NCBI RefSeq assembly: GCF_014489475.1
Contig: NZ_CP060820.1
Span: 2,310,001-2,374,000, forward strand
DNA length: 64,000 nucleotides
Direction: 5' to 3'
Source of the DNA: Lysobacter terrestris
GTDB taxonomy: Bacteria; Pseudomonadota; Gammaproteobacteria; Xanthomonadales; Xanthomonadaceae
In this document: positions 27,704 through 36,099 of the stretch, piece after piece
How the letters are laid out: each line of letters starts with the position of its first letter
How positions within the stretch are numbered: the first letter of the stretch is position 1
Translations under genes and position numbers: made by a program
The notes under the pieces: generated by a model
Databases searched by the model: none
Told to the model about the DNA's origin: nothing
The model's input: the letters and a program-made list of their open reading frames with translations, nothing else

Positions 27704-29158
27704 ATGAGCAGCCAGCAGCCGTCCAACCTTCCCGACGAATCCGGAGCGGCCGCGATCGCCGCACCCGTGCCCAGCGGCAACCTCTGGCACGACCTGCGCG
27801 ACGCCATCCGCGGCACCGGCGCCGACTACACCAAGATCCCGCTGCGCCGCGCGGTGTTCCTGCTCGCGGTGCCGATGGTGCTGGAGCTGGTGCTGGAATC
27901 GACCTTCGCCGTGGTCGACATCTTCTTCGTCGCCAAGCTCGGGCCGTCGGCGGTGGCGACGGTGGGGCTGACCGAGAGCTTCCTGTTCCTGCTCTACGCG
28001 GTCGCCATGGGGCTGGCGATGTCGGTGACGGCGGTGGTGGCGCGGCGCATCGGCGAGGGCAAGCGCGAGGAAGCGGCGATCACCGCGGTGCAGGCGATCT
28101 TCGTCGCGTTGCTGGTGTCGATCCCCTCGGCGGTGATCGGCATCCTGTTCGCGCCCGACCTGCTGCGCCTGATGGGCGCCGATGCCTGGGCCATCGAGCA
28201 CGGCTACCGCTACACGCAATGGATGCTCGGCGGCAACGCGGTGATCGTGCTGCTGTTCGTGATCAATGCGATCTACCGCGGCGCGGGCGATGCGGCGATC
28301 GCGATGCGCGTGCTGTGGTTGTCCAACGGCCTCAACATCCTGTTGTGCCCGTTGCTGATCTTCGGCCTGGGCCCGGTGCCGGCGCTGGGCATCGAAGGCG
28401 CGGCGATCGCCACCAACATCGGTCGCGGCGTGGGCGTGCTGTTCCAGCTGTGGGTGCTGTTCCGCGGCGGCAAGCACATCCGCGTGCTCGCCTCGCAGCT
28501 GGCGGTCCACGGTGCGATCCTGTGGAACATCATCCGCACCTCGCTGGGCGGCATCGGCCAGATGATCGTGGCGATGACCTCATGGATCTTCCTGATGCGC
28601 ATCCTCGCCAGCGTCGGCAGCGAAGCGGTGGCCGGCGCGACCATCGCGATCCGCATCATGATGTTCACGCTGATGCCGGCCTGGGGCATGTCGAACGCGG
28701 CGGCGACCCTGGTTGGGCAGAACCTCGGCGCGCAGGAGCCGGGCCGTGCCGAAGCCGCGGTGTGGCGCATCGGCTGGTACAACATGGCCTTCACCCTGGC
28801 CGTGTCGGTGTTCTTCTTCCTGATGCCGGCGCAGCTGCTGGCGTTCTTCACCGACGATCCGAAGGTGGTCGCGGTGGGTGCGCAGTGGCTGAAGATCCTG
28901 TCGTATTCGTACTTCGTCTACGGCTGGTGGATGGTTTCGGTGCAGGCATTCAACGGCGCCGGCGATACGGTGACACCGACCAAGATCAATGTCGTGTTCT
29001 TCTGGTTGATCCAGATCCCGCTGGCGTACTGGCTCGCCATCCATCTCGACTGGCAACACACCGGCGTGTTCTGGGCGGTGTTCGTGTCCGAGACCGCGGT
29101 GGGCCTGTTCACTCTGTGGCTGTTCTCGCGCGGGAAGTGGAAGACGGTGCAGGTGTAG
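27704..29158 (+). CDS. MATE family efflux transporter
   Basis: 484-residue multidrug and toxic compound extrusion transporter with 12 hydrophobic segments after a 45-residue hydrophilic N-terminus. Features include the repeated half structure (FLLAVPMVLELVLEST in the first half and GQMIVAMTSWIFLMRI in the second) and conserved GAGDA and GAGDT turns. It exports drugs or metabolites using a proton or sodium gradient; the substrate is unknown. Confidence 0.92.
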   Translation: MSSQQPSNLPDESGAAAIAAPVPSGNLWHDLRDAIRGTGADYTKIPLRRAVFLLAVPMVLELVLESTFAVVDIFFVAKLGPSAVATVGLTESFLFLLYAVAMGLAMSVTAVVARRIGEGKREEAAITAVQAIFVALLVSIPSAVIGILFAPDLLRLMGADAWAIEHGYRYTQWMLGGNAVIVLLFVINAIYRGAGDAAIAMRVLWLSNGLNILLCPLLIFGLGPVPALGIEGAAIATNIGRGVGVLFQLWVLFRGGKHIRVLASQLAVHGAILWNIIRTSLGGIGQMIVAMTSWIFLMRILASVGSEAVAGATIAIRIMMFTLMPAWGMSNAAATLVGQNLGAQEPGRAEAAVWRIGWYNMAFTLAVSVFFFLMPAQLLAFFTDDPKVVAVGAQWLKILSYSYFVYGWWMVSVQAFNGAGDTVTPTKINVVFFWLIQIPLAYWLAIHLDWQHTGVFWAVFVSETAVGLFTLWLFSRGKWKTVQV

Positions 29159-29204
29159 GGCGCGCCTGGGCACGTGGCATCACCGCTGTCGCGCCTTGGG
29201 CCGA

Positions 29205-29507
29205 TCAGTCCGCGGACTCGTCGGCTCCGTAGCGTTTGGCGGCAATCGCTCCCGGCCACAGCAGTGTCGCGCACAGCGCCCGCTTCTGCGCGGGATCGAG
29301 TTGCTTGACCGCATACTCGACACGGCTCGCTTCCGCGCGGTCGCCGAATTCGAAACTCGCCAGCAGTCGCTGTGGCGGCCGCGAGCGCGTGTAGCGCGCC
29401 CCCTTGCCCGCCAGGTGCATGGCATAGCGGCGTTCCACGTCGGTGGCGATGCCGGTGTAGATGCTGCCGTCGCGGCATTCGAGCAGGTAGACGAACCAGC
29501 GGGTCAT
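29205..29507 (-). CDS. GIY-YIG domain protein
   Basis: 100-residue stand-alone GIY-YIG endonuclease-fold protein of the YhbQ/UPF0213 type. The signature is seen as WFVYLLECRDGSIYTGIA with the conserved Arg in ERRYAMH. These small proteins are common and may cut branched or damaged DNA, but activity is rarely proven. The start at 29507 gives the family N-terminus; longer upstream extension lacks similarity. Confidence 0.88.
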   Translation of the reverse strand: MTRWFVYLLECRDGSIYTGIATDVERRYAMHLAGKGARYTRSRPPQRLLASFEFGDRAEASRVEYAVKQLDPAQKRALCATLLWPGAIAAKRYGADESAD

Positions 29508-29625
29508 GCGTTCCGTGATGCCGTTGCAGGCAGCGGATGGTAGCGGCGAAGGCGGTTGCCACGGTAGCCGCGCCCGGCCGAACATAGCCGTGCAGGCGAC
29601 TCGCCGCCCTCCAGGCTCATCGCGG

Positions 29626-30306
29626 ATGGCCACCACCGAGCTCGACAATCCCTTCTGGAATTCGCTGCGCACGCGCCATCGCGACATCGCGGTGGTCAAC
29701 GGCGAGGCGGCGCGGTATCCGGCCGAGTACGCGCCGTTCCTGGGGATCGCGCACGCCGGCGTGGACGTCGCGACTGGCGTCGCGCCGCTGGTGGCGGCGG
29801 GCGAAAGCGTCTACCTGATCGGCGTGGCGCCGGTGGTACCGCGGGGTTGGGAACTGGAGGCCTACCGCCCGCTGGCGCAGATGGTGGCGAGCACACCGCT
29901 CGAAGTCGTCGACGGTCCGGAGATCATCCCGTTGTCTGCAGCGCACCGCGACGACGTGCTCGCGCTGACGGCGCTCGTCTATCCGCATTATTTCCGTCCG
30001 CGCACGATGGAGATGGGGCGCTACTTCGGCATCTACCAGGAAGGGCGGCTGGCCGCGATCATCGGTGAGCGTCTGGGCACCGACACCCACACCGAGATGA
30101 GCGCGATCTGCACGCATCCGGATTTCCTCGGCCGCGGCTACGCGCGCCGGCTGACCGCGATGCTCACCAACGACACGCTGGCGCGCGGCCGCGTGCCGTT
30201 CCTCCACGTCAGCCACGAGAATGCGCGCGCCAAGCAGTTGTACGAACAGATCGGCTTCCGTCACCGTCGCGACATCGGTTTCTGGGCATTGCGGCGTTCC
30301 GGATGA
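29626..30306 (+). CDS. GNAT family acetyltransferase
   Basis: 226-residue N-acetyltransferase. The C-terminal GNAT domain includes the acetyl-CoA pyrophosphate loop in THPDFLGRGYARRL and the terminal strand FLHVSHENARAKQLYEQIGF. An N-terminal part of about 100 residues resembles proteins with a second degenerate GNAT half. The acceptor is unknown. The start at 29626 was chosen because upstream sequence reads as noncoding. Confidence 0.85.
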   Translation: MATTELDNPFWNSLRTRHRDIAVVNGEAARYPAEYAPFLGIAHAGVDVATGVAPLVAAGESVYLIGVAPVVPRGWELEAYRPLAQMVASTPLEVVDGPEIIPLSAAHRDDVLALTALVYPHYFRPRTMEMGRYFGIYQEGRLAAIIGERLGTDTHTEMSAICTHPDFLGRGYARRLTAMLTNDTLARGRVPFLHVSHENARAKQLYEQIGFRHRRDIGFWALRRSG

Positions 30307-30333
30307 GCGTGGCCCCGCGACGCGTGCGAACGC

Positions 30334-31254
30334 TCAGGTGCCGCTCCACGCGCGGATGAAGGGCGCGAGCTGCGGCAGCAGGTCGACCATGCCGTGCAGC
30401 GGCACCACCAGCCACAGCGAACGCGTGCGCGCCCACAGCACGCCGAAGGCGATGCCGGCCGGCGCGATCATCACGATCGAATAGGCGAGCGCCCAGCCCG
30501 GTGAGGCCTGCGCCACGCCTTCCATCAGATGGCCGCCGCGCAGCCACAGCCCGGGCGCGTGGGCGAGGCCGAACAGCAGCGAGCCCCAGGCGATCGCGGC
30601 CACGTGCGAACCGGTGGCGATGGCGAGTTTTTCCTGCAGGACGCGGCGGAACAGCACTTCCTCGCACAGGCCGGCTTCCAGCGTCTGCCACAGCCAGCAC
30701 AGCGGGATCGCCCAGGCCAGCGTTGCCGCGGACGGCCCAAGTTCGCCCAGCGTGACCAGGCCGCGGCCGAACACCGACTGCATCGCCAGGTAGGCGAGCG
30801 ACATCAGCGCGAACACCAGCAGCAGGCGTTGCGGCGGCAGCGTCGCGCGTGCGCCCGGGCCGAAGCCGAGGAACAGCCACGCCGGCAGCAGCACCATGGT
30901 CACCAGCTTCACTACCAGCTGGACGAGCGATTGCGCCGGTTCGCCGGGGAAATGGGCGTTGATCGAGCTGAAGCCCCAGCCCAGTACCAGCAGCGTGAAG
31001 CCGGCGAGGTACAGCAGCACGCGTGGCAGCTGGTGCGGCTCGTGCAGCGGGGCGATCTGCGCACGCGACACCCCCAACGTGCACAGCCATGCCAGCAATG
31101 GGAAGACGCCGCCGAGCAGGGCGAGCAGGAACAGCGGTTCGACGAGACTGAAGTCCGGATCGCGGGCGAGGACTGCCAGGGCGATCGCGTAACTGGCGCC
31201 GGTCACGGTGAGGGCTAGGAAGGTGGCGCGGCGGGAAGCGGGACGGGAATGCAT
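30334..31254 (-). CDS. CPBP family intramembrane metalloprotease
   Basis: 306-residue membrane protein with about eight hydrophobic segments. The CPBP (Abi) signature is complete: Glu-Glu-x3-Arg in CEEVLFRR, then the His motif FGLAHAPG and a third motif PLHGMVD. Such proteases process prenylated or membrane peptides, and related bacterial members mature or confer immunity to bacteriocins; there are no bacteriocin genes beside it here. The start at 31254 gives a short positively charged N-terminus. Confidence 0.88.
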   Translation of the reverse strand: MHSRPASRRATFLALTVTGASYAIALAVLARDPDFSLVEPLFLLALLGGVFPLLAWLCTLGVSRAQIAPLHEPHQLPRVLLYLAGFTLLVLGWGFSSINAHFPGEPAQSLVQLVVKLVTMVLLPAWLFLGFGPGARATLPPQRLLLVFALMSLAYLAMQSVFGRGLVTLGELGPSAATLAWAIPLCWLWQTLEAGLCEEVLFRRVLQEKLAIATGSHVAAIAWGSLLFGLAHAPGLWLRGGHLMEGVAQASPGWALAYSIVMIAPAGIAFGVLWARTRSLWLVVPLHGMVDLLPQLAPFIRAWSGT

Positions 31255-31425
31255 GGCCGCAGCATGCCGCGCGCTGCGCGCCGGCGCCTTGCCCGTTGGT
31301 CGCCCAACGATCGGCCTATCCGGGCGAAGCACTTCCAGGTGCGGCACTTCCATACGCAGGAGTCTGGACGCCGTCGGGGGCAACCGTCAGACTCGCCCGG
31401 CCCCCCACCACGGAAGGTTCGCCCG

Positions 31426-32289
31426 ATGGAGAAATGGATCCTGCTCGGCATGGCGCCGGTGTTCCTGGCGCTGATCGGGCTCGAGGCCTGGTACTGGCGG
31501 AAGCGGCGCCCGGGCATGTACAGCGCGGTGGACACGCTGTCGAACGCGGCGCTGGCGCTGATGCACCAGGCCGCCGACGCGGTCGCGTGGGCGGTGGTGA
31601 TCGGCGTCTACTACGCGGTCTACCAGCACCGCCTGTTCGACCTGCCGGCATCGGCGTGGACCATCGCCGCGCTGTTCCTGGCGCAGGACTTCTTCTACTA
31701 CTGGTTCCACCGCGCCAGCCACCGCATCCGCTGGCTGTGGGCCTCGCACGTCACCCACCATTCCTCCGAGCGCCTCAACCTGTCGACGGCGTTCCGGCAG
31801 AGCCTGACCTATCCGCTGTCCGGCATGTGGCTGTTCTGGCTGCCGCTGGCGTGGCTGGGATTCGAGCCGCTGCACATCGTCAGCGTGGTGGCGATCAACC
31901 TGGGCTTCCAGTTCTTCGTGCACACGCAGGCGGTGGGGCGGCTGGGCTGGCTGGAACACGTGTTCAACACGCCGTCGCACCATCGCGTCCACCACGCCCG
32001 CAACGCGAAGTACATCGACCGCAACTACGCCGGCGTGCTGATCGTGTGGGACCGGCTGTTCGGCAGCTTCGTCGAGGAAGACGCGGCGGTGCCGTGCGAG
32101 TACGGGATCATCGGCCAGGTGCACAGCCACAATCCGCTGCGGCTGACCTTCCACGAATGGATCGCGATGTTCGGCGACGCCGCGCGCGCCCGCGGCTGGC
32201 GGGGCGCGCTTGCGCAGTTGTTCGGGCCACCGGAAAAGGCCCTTTCGCACGGGAATCGTGCAACGGCCGCGGAGGCCATGCGCCCCTAG
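31426..32289 (+). CDS. Sterol desaturase/fatty acid hydroxylase family protein
   Basis: 287-residue integral membrane di-iron enzyme. Histidine boxes are all present: HRASH, HVTHH, and HRVHH, plus HTQ in the third region. The family hydroxylates or desaturates lipids and sterols; C-5 sterol desaturase-like bacterial members often act on fatty-acid or carotenoid-like substrates. The start at 31426 has a GAAGG upstream. It may act on membrane lipids like the fatty acid desaturase 3 kb away, but they are not in one operon. Confidence 0.88.
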   Translation: MEKWILLGMAPVFLALIGLEAWYWRKRRPGMYSAVDTLSNAALALMHQAADAVAWAVVIGVYYAVYQHRLFDLPASAWTIAALFLAQDFFYYWFHRASHRIRWLWASHVTHHSSERLNLSTAFRQSLTYPLSGMWLFWLPLAWLGFEPLHIVSVVAINLGFQFFVHTQAVGRLGWLEHVFNTPSHHRVHHARNAKYIDRNYAGVLIVWDRLFGSFVEEDAAVPCEYGIIGQVHSHNPLRLTFHEWIAMFGDAARARGWRGALAQLFGPPEKALSHGNRATAAEAMRP

Positions 32290-32301
32290 CCCGATCGCTG
32301 C

Positions 32302-33198
32302 TCAGCGCTTGACGGGCGCGCCCTGCACCGGCGGAACGGTGCGCAGGTAGGCCCACAGCGCGCGCAGCTCCGTCTCGCTCATGTTGTTGTAGGCCGGCCA
32401 CGGCATCAGCGGATCCACCGCGGTGCCGTCGGGACGCTTGCCGGTGTGCATGAGCTGCAGGAAGTCCGCTTCGCTCCATTGGCCCAGCGCGCTGTCGTGC
32501 GGGGTCAGGTTGGCCGATGCCGGCTTGCCGGGAATGACCACGATGCCACCGACCAGGCTGGCGCCGTGGCAGCCGGTGCAGGACTGCGCGATGTAGCGGC
32601 CGTATTCCGGGGTCACCGCTTCGGCCGGTGCGACCCGCGTGCGTGGCGTGTGGTCGATGGTTTCCGCGGGCAGCAGCGGCAGCTTGCCGAGCGTGTACAG
32701 CACGCGACCCAGCGGGCGCACCGTGCTGGTGCCCGGGTCGTTGTCGCTGGCGGGCAGCGCGCGCATGTACGCGACGAGCGCGGCGACGTCGCGGTCGTCC
32801 AGGTCGGCGAACTCGCCCGAGGGCATGATCAGCAGCGGCGTGCCGTCGGGACGGACGCCGTGGCGGATCGCCGCGGCCAGCGCGTCGTCGGTGTAGGCGG
32901 GATCGCGCAGGCTACGGGTGAGGTTGGAGGGAACGATGCGGGCGAGGGCGGGATCGTCGAGCAGCACGCGCCCGGCACCCTGCGGGCCGTGGCAATCGCC
33001 GCAGCCGCGCGTGTCGAACAGGTGCTTGCCGCGCTGCAACGCTTCGGCATTCGCGTCCACGCGCAGCGGCGGATCCTTGACCGCATACGTGCGCGACATC
33101 GCCTTGCCGGTCACGGCCCACGACACGCCCAGCAGCGCCACCGCGCCCAGGACCACGATTGCCAGCACGATCGCCGACCACTTCACTACACGCCGCAT
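32302..33198 (-). CDS. Membrane-anchored dihaem cytochrome c
   Basis: 298-residue c-type cytochrome with an N-terminal membrane anchor (residues 6-30) and two haem-binding CxxCH motifs, CGDCH at 66-70 and CTGCH at 207-211. Distal Met candidates are MPSGEF and MPWPAYNNM. Two repeated cytochrome c domains indicate an electron carrier in the periplasm. No oxidase or dehydrogenase gene is adjacent, so its partner is unknown. Confidence 0.9.
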   Translation of the reverse strand: MRRVVKWSAIVLAIVVLGAVALLGVSWAVTGKAMSRTYAVKDPPLRVDANAEALQRGKHLFDTRGCGDCHGPQGAGRVLLDDPALARIVPSNLTRSLRDPAYTDDALAAAIRHGVRPDGTPLLIMPSGEFADLDDRDVAALVAYMRALPASDNDPGTSTVRPLGRVLYTLGKLPLLPAETIDHTPRTRVAPAEAVTPEYGRYIAQSCTGCHGASLVGGIVVIPGKPASANLTPHDSALGQWSEADFLQLMHTGKRPDGTAVDPLMPWPAYNNMSETELRALWAYLRTVPPVQGAPVKR

Positions 33199-33316
33199 CA
33201 CGTCTTGCTCCGGAACATTAGGTCTTGCAGCAAAAACGCAATGTCCGCCCGGATGCGGACAGGTGCGGCGGCGGGAACGCATCGATCCGATCCTCCGCGA
33301 CGCGTTCGCGGTCAGG

Positions 33317-33835
33317 TCAGCGGCGGACGGCGTGCCCGTTCAGCTGCCACAGGCGCCGCGCGCCGCAGTCGGCGATGGCGAGGAAGGCCGCCTCGTAGCG
33401 CGCGTCGTAGAACTCCGCCTCCGGGCTCTCGCTGTCGAGGATGCCGAGCAGCACGTCCTCGTGCCGGATCGGCACCGCGAGTTCGGAAAGACTGCCCGGA
33501 TCGTCCGCCGCGCAGCGCGGGTCCAGGCGCGTGTCCTGCACGCGCTGGGCCTGCAGTTCGCGCGCGCACTGCCCGGGCAGGCCCCGGTCCACGGGGCGCT
33601 GCAGGCGGGTTTCGAGCAGGTGGCCGGCGCTGCGCCGGGAGCCCCAGGACGCCACCTGTACCAGCACGTTGCCAGCGGGGAAGTACACGACGCAGTCGGC
33701 GAGGTTGAGTTCGCGGCCGATGTAGTCGCACAGCAGGTGGGCGGCTTCGGCGGGCGTCGTCGCGGGCAGCAGCTGTTCGTCCAGCCGCAGCAGCATCGCG
33801 TCGCGGCGTTCCAGGAAGCGGCTTACGGCATCCAC
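33317..33835 (-). CDS. GAF domain protein
   Basis: 172-residue cytosolic protein that looks like a single GAF domain: an N-terminal helix, then DCVVYFPAGNVLVQVASWG, a variable loop, SELAVPIRHEDVLLGILDSESPEAEFYDARY and a terminal helix. GAF domains bind cyclic nucleotides or other small ligands, or act as redox sensors. No output domain is attached. It begins at GTG 33835 (no in-frame upstream ATG fits) and lies 12 bases after the S4 gene stop, implying cotranscription. Confidence 0.7.
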   Translation of the reverse strand: MDAVSRFLERRDAMLLRLDEQLLPATTPAEAAHLLCDYIGRELNLADCVVYFPAGNVLVQVASWGSRRSAGHLLETRLQRPVDRGLPGQCARELQAQRVQDTRLDPRCAADDPGSLSELAVPIRHEDVLLGILDSESPEAEFYDARYEAAFLAIADCGARRLWQLNGHAVRR

Positions 33836-33847
33836 GCGCGGGCCGCC

Positions 33848-34069
33848 TCAGGCCGGTGCGATGACGTCGATCGCGACGTCGCCGATGCGCACCTGCTGCC
33901 CCGCGTGGATCTTGCAGGTCTTGCGCAGCTCGACCGCGCCGTCGACGCGCACGGCGCCGCTGGCCACCAGTTGCTTGCCCGCGCCGCCGCTGTCGCACAG
34001 GCCGGTGAGCTTGAGGAGCTGGTTGAGTTCGACGAATTCCCGGTCGAGTTCGAAAACGATGCGCTGCAT
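33848..34069 (-). CDS. S4 domain RNA-binding protein, YbcJ-like
   Basis: 73-residue single S4 RNA-binding domain of the YbcJ type (FVELNQLLKLTGLCDSGGAG, then VRVDGAVELRKTCKI). Such small proteins bind structured RNA, possibly ribosomal. The start at 34069 (MQRIVFELDREF) matches the family's N-terminus. The gene diverges from the fatty acid desaturase gene. Confidence 0.9.
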   Translation of the reverse strand: MQRIVFELDREFVELNQLLKLTGLCDSGGAGKQLVASGAVRVDGAVELRKTCKIHAGQQVRIGDVAIDVIAPA

Positions 34070-34234
34070 GGAGGCCCGGCGACGACTGGCTGAATGGGGC
34101 AGCCTCGCAGTCCCGGCAGGGTTGCGCAAGCGGAATGTGACAGCGCGCGCACTCGCGGCGAGACCATACGCCACCGTTGTTTGCGGTGGCGGGCGCGGCA
34201 CCGGACAATGGCGCGCCTGTCGGGAGAAAGTCCT

Positions 34235-35266
34235 TTGAATACCGCTGTATCGCACGCCGCTTCCACCGCCGCTCCGTCGGTCAACCTGCGCAAGCTCTGC
34301 GCGCAATTCGCCACGCCCCACCTCGGTCGCGCGGTGTGGCAGCTGGTCAACACGATGCTGCCGTTCGCCGTGCTGTGGGCGCTGATGGCCTGGAGCGTGA
34401 TCGGCGAATGGGGCTACGGCTGGACCCTGCTGCTGGCCATCCCGGCTGCCGGCCTGTACGTGCGTACCTTCATCATCCAGCACGACTGCGGACACGGTTC
34501 GTTCTTCGCCAATGCGCGCGCGAACGACACGGTCGGCCGCATCCTCGGCGTGGTGACGCTGTTCCCGTACGGCTACTGGAAGAAGACACACGCGATCCAC
34601 CACGGCACTTCGGGCAACCTCGACCGCCGCGAGATGGGCGACATCGAAACGCTGACCGTGGCCGAGTACCGCTCGCGCTCGTGGCTCGGCCGCTTCGGCT
34701 ATCGCCTGTACCGCAGCACGCCGGTGCTGCTCGGCGTCGGCCCGCTGTACCAGTTCGTGCTCAAGCACCGCTTCCCGTTCGACCTGCCCTTCACCTGGAA
34801 GAAGGAATGGGCGAGCGTGCTGCTCAACAACCTCGTGCTGGTCGTGGTCGGCGGCGCGATGATGTGGATGCTGGGCTGGAAGGCCGTCCTGCTGGTGCAC
34901 CTGCCGATCGTGCTGATCGCCGGTGCGGCGGGCGTGTGGCTGTTCTACGTGCAGCACACCTTCGAAGACGCCTACTGGACGCGCAAGGACACTTGGGACT
35001 CGAACCAGGCCGCGATCGCCGGCAGCTCCTACTACGACCTGCCGCGCGTGGTGCATTGGTTCACCGGCAACATCGGCTACCACCACATCCACCACCTCGC
35101 CAGCCGCATCCCGAACTACCGCCTGCGCGAGGCGTTCGAATCCAGCCCGCTGCTGCAGGCCGCGCCGCGCATCACGCTGTGGACCAGCCTGAAGAGCGCG
35201 CGCCTGAAGCTGTGGTGCGAGGAGACGCAGCGGATGGTGGGCTTCCCGCGCCGCGCGATGGCCTGA
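34235..35266 (+). CDS. Membrane fatty acid desaturase
   Basis: About 343-residue di-iron membrane desaturase. Three histidine boxes are present: HDCGH, HAIHH and HHIHH, with four or five transmembrane segments. It probably introduces a double bond into acyl chains for membrane fluidity. Start choice: TTG at 34235 has GGAGAAAG at a suitable spacing; an upstream ATG at 34208 is in frame but lacks a visible ribosome site. Family resemblance does not separate them, so the N-terminus is uncertain by nine residues. Confidence 0.85.
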   Translation: MNTAVSHAASTAAPSVNLRKLCAQFATPHLGRAVWQLVNTMLPFAVLWALMAWSVIGEWGYGWTLLLAIPAAGLYVRTFIIQHDCGHGSFFANARANDTVGRILGVVTLFPYGYWKKTHAIHHGTSGNLDRREMGDIETLTVAEYRSRSWLGRFGYRLYRSTPVLLGVGPLYQFVLKHRFPFDLPFTWKKEWASVLLNNLVLVVVGGAMMWMLGWKAVLLVHLPIVLIAGAAGVWLFYVQHTFEDAYWTRKDTWDSNQAAIAGSSYYDLPRVVHWFTGNIGYHHIHHLASRIPNYRLREAFESSPLLQAAPRITLWTSLKSARLKLWCEETQRMVGFPRRAMA

Positions 35267-35292
35267 GCCGGCGCAGCGTTCGCAACAGTCGT

Positions 35293-35326
35293 AAAAGAAA
35301 AGCGGGCCTCGGCCCGCTTTTCTTTT
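35293..35326. terminator. Strong bidirectional terminator
   Basis: A 16-bp perfect inverted repeat AAAAGAAAAGCGGGCC / GGCCCGCTTTTCTTTT separated by TC lies between the desaturase gene (plus) and gspB (minus). A GC core flanked by A-rich and T-rich arms terminates both strands. Confidence 0.9.
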
Positions 35327-35352
35327 GCCTGTCGTTCCCGCGGCGAGCGCGG

Positions 35353-36096
35353 TCAGCGGATCGGCAGGCTGATCCGTCGGCCGCGCCAGGCGAGCATCAC
35401 GCCGTCCTGCTGGATGGCGGTCACCGTCGCTTCGCCGATGCGGTCGCCTTCGTTGACGCGCGTGCCGTCGATGATCGCGAAGCGGTTGGCCGCCTCCGAT
35501 GCCCACATGTGCATGCTGACCTTCAGCGGCGGTAGCGCCTGACGCTCGTCCGTCGACAGGTCGGACAGCCGCAACGGCAGGTCGGGGCTGGTGAATGCAG
35601 CGGTCGCGACGGGCGGCGAGGACGCAGGCGGCGACGACGCGGGCAGGGCGGGCGTGGGCGCCGGCCCGGCGGGCGCGAGGTCTTCGATGCGCGCGCCGGC
35701 GTCGTCGTCATTGCGCGACGGCGCAGTGATGGCGGCAGCGGCTTGGGCGACGGGCGTGGACGCCGTCGTTGTTGCGGCGGGCGGCGCGGCCGGCAGCGGC
35801 CGCGGCGGTTGCAACGGGCGCGGCGGAGCGACGGACGCATCCGCTGCGCGTGCCGTACCGGCCGCGACGCCCGCGGTGGCCGCGGATTCCGGCTCCGTTG
35901 GCGTGCGCGACCACAGCAGCACCAGCACCACCGCGGCGAGCACGGTGCCGCCGGCGGCCAATGGAATCAGGTGGCGGGCGCGTGCGCCGGCGCGTGGCGC
36001 GGGCACGGCGGGTGCGGCTTCGGTCAACAGGTCCGGTGCCTGTCCGCGCCGGCGTTCGGCTTCGGATTTGCGCAGGGCTTCGAGGATGAGGGACAT
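35353..36096 (-). CDS. GspB-like type II secretion accessory protein
   Basis: 247-residue inner-membrane protein. It begins with the cytosolic motif MSLILEALRKSEAERRRGQ seen in GspB/PulB-type proteins, has one transmembrane segment (about 42-60), an Ala/Pro-rich periplasmic linker and a C-terminal beta-rich domain. GspB works with GspA in placing the secretin in the cell wall. The gene begins 3 bases after the gspA stop. No other secretion genes are in the window. Confidence 0.85.
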   Translation of the reverse strand: MSLILEALRKSEAERRRGQAPDLLTEAAPAVPAPRAGARARHLIPLAAGGTVLAAVVLVLLWSRTPTEPESAATAGVAAGTARAADASVAPPRPLQPPRPLPAAPPAATTTASTPVAQAAAAITAPSRNDDDAGARIEDLAPAGPAPTPALPASSPPASSPPVATAAFTSPDLPLRLSDLSTDERQALPPLKVSMHMWASEAANRFAIIDGTRVNEGDRIGEATVTAIQQDGVMLAWRGRRISLPIR

Positions 36097-36099
36097 GCG

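Noticed and set aside
30334-31254. Abortive infection phage-defence gene (Abi label)
   Set aside because: CPBP proteases often receive this label, but no defence genes are around it and the sequence indicates only the protease family.
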